DNA of 10,660 nucleotides, from NCBI GenBank assembly GCA_009391605.1, contig VFGQ01000006.1:1-10660 (forward strand). The letters run 5' to 3'. Every line of letters begins with the position of its first letter. Within the stretch, counting starts at the first letter, position 1. Origin of the DNA: SAR202 cluster bacterium (GTDB lineage: Bacteria > Chloroflexota > Dehalococcoidia > SAR202 > GCA-002694895). The notes below the pieces were generated by a model. It was not told the DNA's origin, ran no database searches, and worked only from the letters and a program-made list of their open reading frames with translations. Both the position numbers and the translations under genes were made by a program. This document shows positions 6,578-10,660 of this stretch, one piece after another.

Positions 6578-7063
6578 ATGATAGATTTATTAAAAAATGA
6601 AAAACCTGAAATAATTATTGACCTAAATAAAAATTCGGAAATTTTAGAATTATCTAATCTTCCTGATGATTTTTTGTTTATATCAAACAAAAGATTGATC
6701 GAAAGGAAACAATCAAATTTGCAATGGCAATATAACATCATACATATATCAGATATTAATCAAATAAGAATTACAAAGGGATTAGATGTAACTAAAATAT
6801 GTTTTGGTTTTCTTGGATTAATAATATCCTATCCACTGATGAATTTAATAGAAAATACAATTGTTGGCACCATTTTATTCATATTGTCTATTACTTGTGG
6901 AACGATTATTTTAATCAATCAATTAGCTTTTTTAAATTCAATTAAACTTGAATTAACTGACAATAAAACAAATAAAAAAATACATTTTTCATATAATCTA
7001 AGGAAAAATATTTTAAAAAAATTAAATGAATTAATTGCAGAGAATCAACAAAGCAATTTATAA
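6578..7063 (+). CDS. Small two-helix membrane protein, unknown function
   Basis: I do not recognise this 161-residue protein as a named family. Residues 1-70 are soluble and mixed alpha/beta; the segment FLFISNKRLIERK (32-44) followed by IHISDINQIRI (55-65) recalls bacterial PH-like (bPH) domains, in which a 'nkRli' strand and an 'i.l.dI..i' strand are typical, but this is only a resemblance. Two hydrophobic helices at about 74-91 and 95-118 with a short loop would form a membrane hairpin, leaving a lysine- and asparagine-rich C-terminus of about 40 residues on the same (probably cytoplasmic) side as the N-terminus. GC is about 22%. It begins 6 bases after trxB without a clear Shine-Dalgarno, suggesting coupling to trxB, and its TAA overlaps the convergent tsaD stop in TTATAA (7058-7063). 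Confidence 0.7.
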   Translation: MIDLLKNEKPEIIIDLNKNSEILELSNLPDDFLFISNKRLIERKQSNLQWQYNIIHISDINQIRITKGLDVTKICFGFLGLIISYPLMNLIENTIVGTILFILSITCGTIILINQLAFLNSIKLELTDNKTNKKIHFSYNLRKNILKKLNELIAENQQSNL

Positions 7064-8062
7064 TTCATCTAAATTCAATGATGGGTATATATCTAAATCT
7101 AATTGTGTTTCTTTACTGAAAGCATCTTCAAAAAATGCTGCTGCAGATATCATTGCTCCATTATCAATACACAATTTAGGTTCTGGAATTATTACTTCCA
7201 TCTTAAATATGTCTTTGATCCTTAATCGCAAATGAGAATTTGCTGCAACTCCTCCACAAATAATTATATTTTTGGGATTATACAAATTAACAGCCATTTT
7301 CAATTTAATTAAAAGTTGCTCAACAGCACAATCCTGAAAATCATAAGCAATATCTGATATTATTTCATCCGATAATTTTCCATCTTCATCTGTTTGCGTA
7401 TCTATATATTTTATCGCTGCTGTTTTCAAGCCACTAAAACTATAATCTAAACTGTCAGCTATATTTGTAATTGGTAAATTTCTAATATGATGGTTAGATT
7501 TTTTAGATAAAGAATCTATAATCGGACCCCCTGGATAACCCAATCCCATAGCTCTTGCAATTTTATCAAATACTTCTCCAACAGCATCATCTCTTGTTTG
7601 ACCTAAAAGTATCCTTTCATTATGCGAATTTAGCAAACTCAACTCAGAATGACCTCCTGAAACTAAAAGAGCTATTGCAGGAAACTGTATTTTCTCAATT
7701 CGATCTATCCATGCTGCATGTATATGTCCAGATAAATGATTTATACCACGAACTGGTACATCTAATGCATAAGATAGAGCCTTAGCATAATTCACTCCAA
7801 CTAATAATGATCCGGCCAAACCTGGACCTTTAGTAACAGCAATTCCATCAATATTCTGTAATAAGTTTAAATCTTTATATTCTTTTAAAATATTGCCTAA
7901 GGTAATTATGTGTTGCCTTGCTGCAACTTCAGGTACAATCCCACCAAATGGAGAATGTATCTCAGTTTGTGAGATTAAAGTATTATGTATTATATTCTTA
8001 CCATCATTAACTAGAGCTACGCCAGTATCATCACAGGAAGATTCGATCCCCAAAATTAACAT
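7058..8062 (-). CDS. tsaD: tRNA N6-adenosine threonylcarbamoyltransferase TsaD
   Basis: A full-length (334-residue) Kae1/TsaD/YgjD protein, which transfers the threonylcarbamoyl group from TC-AMP to A37 of ANN-decoding tRNAs, working with TsaB and TsaE (TsaC/Sua5 makes TC-AMP); none of these partners is in the window. The N-terminal MLILGIESSCDDTG is characteristic. The metal-binding HxxxH is His109/His113 (HLSGH) and the third ligand is Asp300 (CIDNGAM). ASKHA-fold nucleotide motifs SGGHSEL (135-141), YSFSGLKTA (207-215) and CGGVAAN (269-275) are intact. The ATG at 8062 lies 8 bases after the rpe stop; its likely Shine-Dalgarno, GAGG, falls in the last codons of rpe, so translation is probably coupled. 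It is the last gene of the leftward cluster. No terminator follows: its stop overlaps the convergent membrane-protein gene. Confidence 0.96.
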   Translation of the reverse strand: MLILGIESSCDDTGVALVNDGKNIIHNTLISQTEIHSPFGGIVPEVAARQHIITLGNILKEYKDLNLLQNIDGIAVTKGPGLAGSLLVGVNYAKALSYALDVPVRGINHLSGHIHAAWIDRIEKIQFPAIALLVSGGHSELSLLNSHNERILLGQTRDDAVGEVFDKIARAMGLGYPGGPIIDSLSKKSNHHIRNLPITNIADSLDYSFSGLKTAAIKYIDTQTDEDGKLSDEIISDIAYDFQDCAVEQLLIKLKMAVNLYNPKNIIICGGVAANSHLRLRIKDIFKMEVIIPEPKLCIDNGAMISAAAFFEDAFSKETQLDLDIYPSLNLDEL

Positions 8063-8070
8063 AATATTTA

Positions 8071-8727
8071 TTACCTCAGTGCATCTATAAGCGCTTGAAG
8101 ATTGTTTTGAATACTATTTTCAGAATTAAAAATTGCAGTACCAGCAACAGCTATATCGGCACCAGCATCATTAACTAATTTAATATTGTCTTTTTTCACT
8201 CCACCATCAACTTGTATATTAAACCCTAAATTATTCATTTCTTTGATTTTACGTAATTGTTTAACTTTATCTAAACAATCAACAATTAAAGATTGTCCCC
8301 CTTTGCCAGGTACTACAGTCATTACAGTTAATTCATCAATATATTCTAAATATTTTTCCACATTTTCAATATTAGTATCAGGGTTAATTGCAATCCCTGC
8401 TTTCTTTTTATTAGATTGTATATAATCTATTAATCGATTTACATCGCTTGAAGTTTCTATATGAAAAGTTAAAACGTCTGCACCTGCATTTAAAAATAAT
8501 TCTAATTGCGATGAAGGATTTTCAACCATAAGATGCACTTCTATATCAATATTCAGTATCCTGTTTAAATAAGCTACAATATTATGCCCAAAAGTTATAT
8601 CAGGTACAAAATGCCCATCCATTACATCTACCGAAATTCTATATGCACCATATTTCTCAGCTTCAAGACAATCTCTTTGTAAATTCAAAGGATTTGCTGC
8701 TAAAATTGAAGGAGCTATTTTAAGCAT
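8071..8727 (-). CDS. rpe: Ribulose-phosphate 3-epimerase (divergent metal site)
   Basis: A (beta/alpha)8 ribulose-phosphate 3-epimerase of 218 residues interconverting ribulose-5-P and xylulose-5-P in the pentose phosphate pathway. IAPSILAAN (4-12), DVMDGHFVPD (34-43), EVHLMVENP (63-71), TVVPGKGGQS (137-146) and VDGG (173-176) follow the family. The two catalytic Asp, 34 and 174, and the metal His65 are present, but the His of the usual LHxDVMDG motif is Ser32 here (ISVDVMDG, codon TCG), and the flanking Asn is Asp43. ATG 8727 is preferred: it gives the normal N-terminus MLKIAPSIL, whereas the TTG four codons upstream adds nothing conserved. The start overlaps the argH stop by 8 bases, implying translational coupling, and tsaD follows after 8 bases. 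Activity on a related sugar phosphate is possible. Confidence 0.88.
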   Translation of the reverse strand: MLKIAPSILAANPLNLQRDCLEAEKYGAYRISVDVMDGHFVPDITFGHNIVAYLNRILNIDIEVHLMVENPSSQLELFLNAGADVLTFHIETSSDVNRLIDYIQSNKKKAGIAINPDTNIENVEKYLEYIDELTVMTVVPGKGGQSLIVDCLDKVKQLRKIKEMNNLGFNIQVDGGVKKDNIKLVNDAGADIAVAGTAIFNSENSIQNNLQALIDALR

Positions 8728-10075
8728 ATTTTGTTGCAATTGATTTAATCCTGGATTTAATATCTACAATACTTTTTTTAACCTGTGATTCAGATGTACC
8801 GCCTACTGTATTTCTGTTATTGACTGAATTAATAGGGTTTATTTCAAAGATATCAATTTCAAAATCTGAAGAATATTTCTTAAATTCATCAATAGTTAAT
8901 TGATGAAAATATTTATTATTTTCTATACAATAATCTGTCATTTTAGATACTATTTCATGAGCTTTTCTAAATGGTACAGATTTAGATACAAGATAATCTG
9001 CGATATCAGTAGCTAATATATAACTATTATTTACAGCATCAAGCATGTTTTGTTCATTAAATTGAGCGGAATCAAGCATAGATGCTAATATATCCAAAGT
9101 TGAATTTATTGTATCAGCAGTATCAAAAAAGCCTTCTTTATCTTCTTGCATATCTCTGTTATAAGCTAACGGTAACCCTTTCAATATGGTAAATAAAGCA
9201 AAAAGATTTCCATATACCCTTCCAGTTTTACCTCTTGCTAATTCAGCAAAGTCTGGATTCCTTTTTTGAGGCATTATACTACTCCAGGTAGTAAATTTTT
9301 TAGATAGTGTAATAAAGCCAAATTCGTCAGTTGACCATATAATTAATTCTTCACATAATCGTGAAATATGCATCATAGCTACAGAAGATGAATAATTATA
9401 ATCTAAAATAAAATCTCTATCAGAAACTGCATCTATACTATTATTTGATATTTTTGAAAAACCTAATTGTTTAGCAACAAATTCTCTATCTAAATTATAT
9501 GGGAGTCCAGCTAAAGCACCACTTCCCAACGGCATAATATCTGCTCTTTCAAATGAATCATGAAATCTATTAATATCTCTGTAAAACATTTCTGCATAAG
9601 CAAGTAAGTGGTGAGATAATAAAACAGGTTGTGCTCTTTGTAAATGAGTGTATCCTGGCAAAATAAAACTGATATTTCCATCTGCAAGTTTAATCAAAGT
9701 ATTTACTAATCTAATCAATAAGTTTATTGCCTGCTTATTTAAATCTTTTACATACATTCTCATATCCAATGAAATTTGATCATTTCTAGATCTTGCTGTA
9801 TGTAATTTCGCTCCAGTATCTCCAATTAATTCAGTTAATCTAAATTCAATATTCATATGAATATCTTCAAGATCTTTATTCCATTTAAATTTTCCTGATT
9901 GGATTTCATCTAAAACATTATTTAATCCGTTAATAATTTTTTCATTGTCAGAATCAGCAATAATGTTTTGCTTAGCTAGCATTCTCGAATGAGCAATAGA
10001 TCCTTTTATATCATATGCAGCCAATCTTTGTTCATAGTTAAAAGATATAGTATAATCTGAATAATTTTCTGACAT
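8720..10075 (-). CDS. argH: Argininosuccinate lyase
   Basis: Cleaves argininosuccinate to arginine and fumarate, the last step of arginine biosynthesis; a cytoplasmic homotetramer of the fumarase/aspartase superfamily. At 451 residues it is near normal size but starts at the YDIKGSIAHSRML block (21-33), lacking the usual WGGRF N-terminal stretch. HTARSRND (92-99), THLQRAQP (143-150, with the conserved His144), SIMPQKRNPD (266-275) with flexible-loop Ser265/Ser266, and YNRDMQEDKEG (305-315) identify the enzyme. The signature loop normally reads GSSxMPQK, but Trp264 (codon TGG) stands at the Gly, and HTGRSRND has Ala94 for Gly. AAGGA lies 11 bases before the ATG, and only 4 bases separate it from the upstream MaoC gene; rpe overlaps its end. 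No other arginine genes are nearby. Confidence 0.92.
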   Translation of the reverse strand: MSENYSDYTISFNYEQRLAAYDIKGSIAHSRMLAKQNIIADSDNEKIINGLNNVLDEIQSGKFKWNKDLEDIHMNIEFRLTELIGDTGAKLHTARSRNDQISLDMRMYVKDLNKQAINLLIRLVNTLIKLADGNISFILPGYTHLQRAQPVLLSHHLLAYAEMFYRDINRFHDSFERADIMPLGSGALAGLPYNLDREFVAKQLGFSKISNNSIDAVSDRDFILDYNYSSSVAMMHISRLCEELIIWSTDEFGFITLSKKFTTWSSIMPQKRNPDFAELARGKTGRVYGNLFALFTILKGLPLAYNRDMQEDKEGFFDTADTINSTLDILASMLDSAQFNEQNMLDAVNNSYILATDIADYLVSKSVPFRKAHEIVSKMTDYCIENNKYFHQLTIDEFKKYSSDFEIDIFEINPINSVNNRNTVGGTSESQVKKSIVDIKSRIKSIATKYA

Positions 10076-10079
10076 AAAA

Positions 10080-10553
10080 TTATTTTTCCTTTCTTAATGG
10101 AATATATATATTTCTTCTTAGGGTCAATATTTTTTCTTTATCCTGATTGTAACCCAAAGTTTCTACTTTAACTATCCCAGCATGTGGGTTAGATTTGCTT
10201 ACTCTCATTTCAATCACTTCAGATTGAGCATATAAAGTGTCACCTTCAAAAACCGGACCATCATGAGAGACTAGTTCATAGCCTAGATTAGCTATTGCTT
10301 TTCCTGATAAATCTTGTACTGTCATACCAACAATTAGACTTAGCACTAAAAGGCCTACTACTATAGGTTTGCCATGTTTATGATTTTTCATATATTCAAC
10401 ATCCAAATGCAATGGACTGTTATTCATAGTTAAAAGACAAAAGTTATGATTGTCAGATTGTGTGATTGTTTTACCAGGCCAATGCTTAAATATCATTCCT
10501 TTTTCAAAATCATCATAAAATCTTCCATAACTATCATAAACATCAATTTCCAT
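10080..10553 (-). CDS. MaoC-family enoyl-CoA hydratase (itaconyl/mesaconyl-CoA hydratase-like)
   Basis: A 157-residue single-hotdog hydratase that adds water across, or removes it from, a CoA thioester. The opening RFYDDFEKGMIFKH (11-24), TMNNSPLHLD (42-51) and the hydratase pair expected at Asn44/His49, then IANLGYE (87-93) and PVFEGDTLYAQSEV (100-113), and GYNQD (134-138), follow the MaoC subgroup that includes itaconyl-CoA and mesaconyl-CoA hydratases. The exact acyl group is inferred, not shown. The start is well supported: AAAAGGA sits six bases before ATG 10553. It begins 17 bases after the stop of an acyl-CoA dehydrogenase gene, so the two enzymes probably act in one acyl-CoA or dicarboxylyl-CoA degradation route. 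The transcript likely continues into argH, 4 bases downstream. Confidence 0.82.
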   Translation of the reverse strand: MEIDVYDSYGRFYDDFEKGMIFKHWPGKTITQSDNHNFCLLTMNNSPLHLDVEYMKNHKHGKPIVVGLLVLSLIVGMTVQDLSGKAIANLGYELVSHDGPVFEGDTLYAQSEVIEMRVSKSNPHAGIVKVETLGYNQDKEKILTLRRNIYIPLRKEK

Positions 10554-10570
10554 AAATTATCCTTTTCATT

Positions 10571-10660
10571 TTAAATATATTTTTCATATATTCTTTTTGC
10601 TATTAATAATTTCATAATTTCATTTGTACCCTCACCAATAATCATCAATGGAGCATCTCT
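10571..10660 (-). CDS. Acyl-CoA dehydrogenase, C-terminal end only
   Basis: The right edge holds the last 29 codons and TAA stop of a leftward gene. The peptide begins RDAPLMIIGEGTNEIMK and ends IAKRIYEKYI. The EGTNEI block is the C-terminal signature of acyl-CoA dehydrogenases, flavoenzymes that introduce the alpha-beta double bond into acyl-CoAs; the Glu before GT is the position of the catalytic base in many members. Substrate chain length cannot be judged from this piece. It is the most upstream visible gene of the leftward cluster, and its product would supply an enoyl-CoA to the MaoC hydratase encoded next. Confidence 0.85.
   Translation of the reverse strand, partial: RDAPLMIIGEGTNEIMKLLIAKRIYEKYI

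Noticed and set aside
7893..8090. Plus-strand open frames opposite tsaD and rpe (also 7035-7235, 7555-7785, 8186-8425)
   Set aside because: All are antisense shadows of well-supported genes, with no ribosome-binding sites and no recognisable protein motifs.
1..10660. Search by eye for CRISPR repeats, IS ends, tRNA genes, toxin-antitoxin or defence genes
   Set aside because: No regularly spaced repeats, transposase motifs, cloverleaf patterns or defence-family motifs were seen; nearly every base is accounted for by metabolic genes.

Overview
The window is AT-rich (rough counts of about 33-37% GC in the metabolic genes and about 22% in two other genes). It is very compact: I count roughly 260 non-coding bases in 10,660, and the standard genetic code fits throughout. 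Such tight spacing, short leaders and many weak or absent Shine-Dalgarno sequences suggest a streamlined, probably free-living aquatic bacterium. The mix of peptide and acyl-CoA catabolism genes would fit a low-GC marine Chloroflexota (SAR202-like) lineage. That placement is inference only; there is no rRNA or other firm marker here.

Left part (1-4910). A leftward partial biotin-protein ligase lies at the edge and diverges from a rightward two-gene unit: a DmpA/P1-type self-cleaving aminopeptidase and a short-chain dehydrogenase. A leftward gamma-glutamyltransferase-family Ntn hydrolase converges on the dehydrogenase, and the two genes share a TTAA at their stops. Only 30 bases separate that hydrolase from a divergent PLP-dependent threonine/serine dehydratase. 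Two autoprocessing amidohydrolases, an oxidoreductase and an amino-acid deaminase side by side look like a small peptide/amide and amino-acid scavenging neighbourhood.

Middle part (4912-7063). A very AT-rich leftward methyltransferase (METTL7-like, TTG start) carries a perfect 18-bp-arm inverted repeat inside its coding sequence. It is divergent from thioredoxin reductase (trxB), which is followed after 6 bases by a small two-helix membrane protein of unknown function.

Right part (7058-10660). A leftward run of five closely packed genes is, in transcription order: the end of an acyl-CoA dehydrogenase, a MaoC-type enoyl-CoA hydratase, argH, rpe and tsaD. The first two form a CoA-thioester oxidation/hydration pair; the other three are housekeeping (arginine synthesis, pentose phosphate pathway, tRNA t6A modification).

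I found no defence system, CRISPR array, mobile element, tRNA or rRNA. The points most worth following are catalytic-site departures in otherwise recognisable enzymes: a GGT-family protein lacking the residues that hold the gamma-glutamyl group, an Rpe with Ser in place of a metal-binding His, and an ArgH with Trp in place of the signature-loop Gly. The A/T palindrome and the shared-stop convergent gene pairs are also notable.
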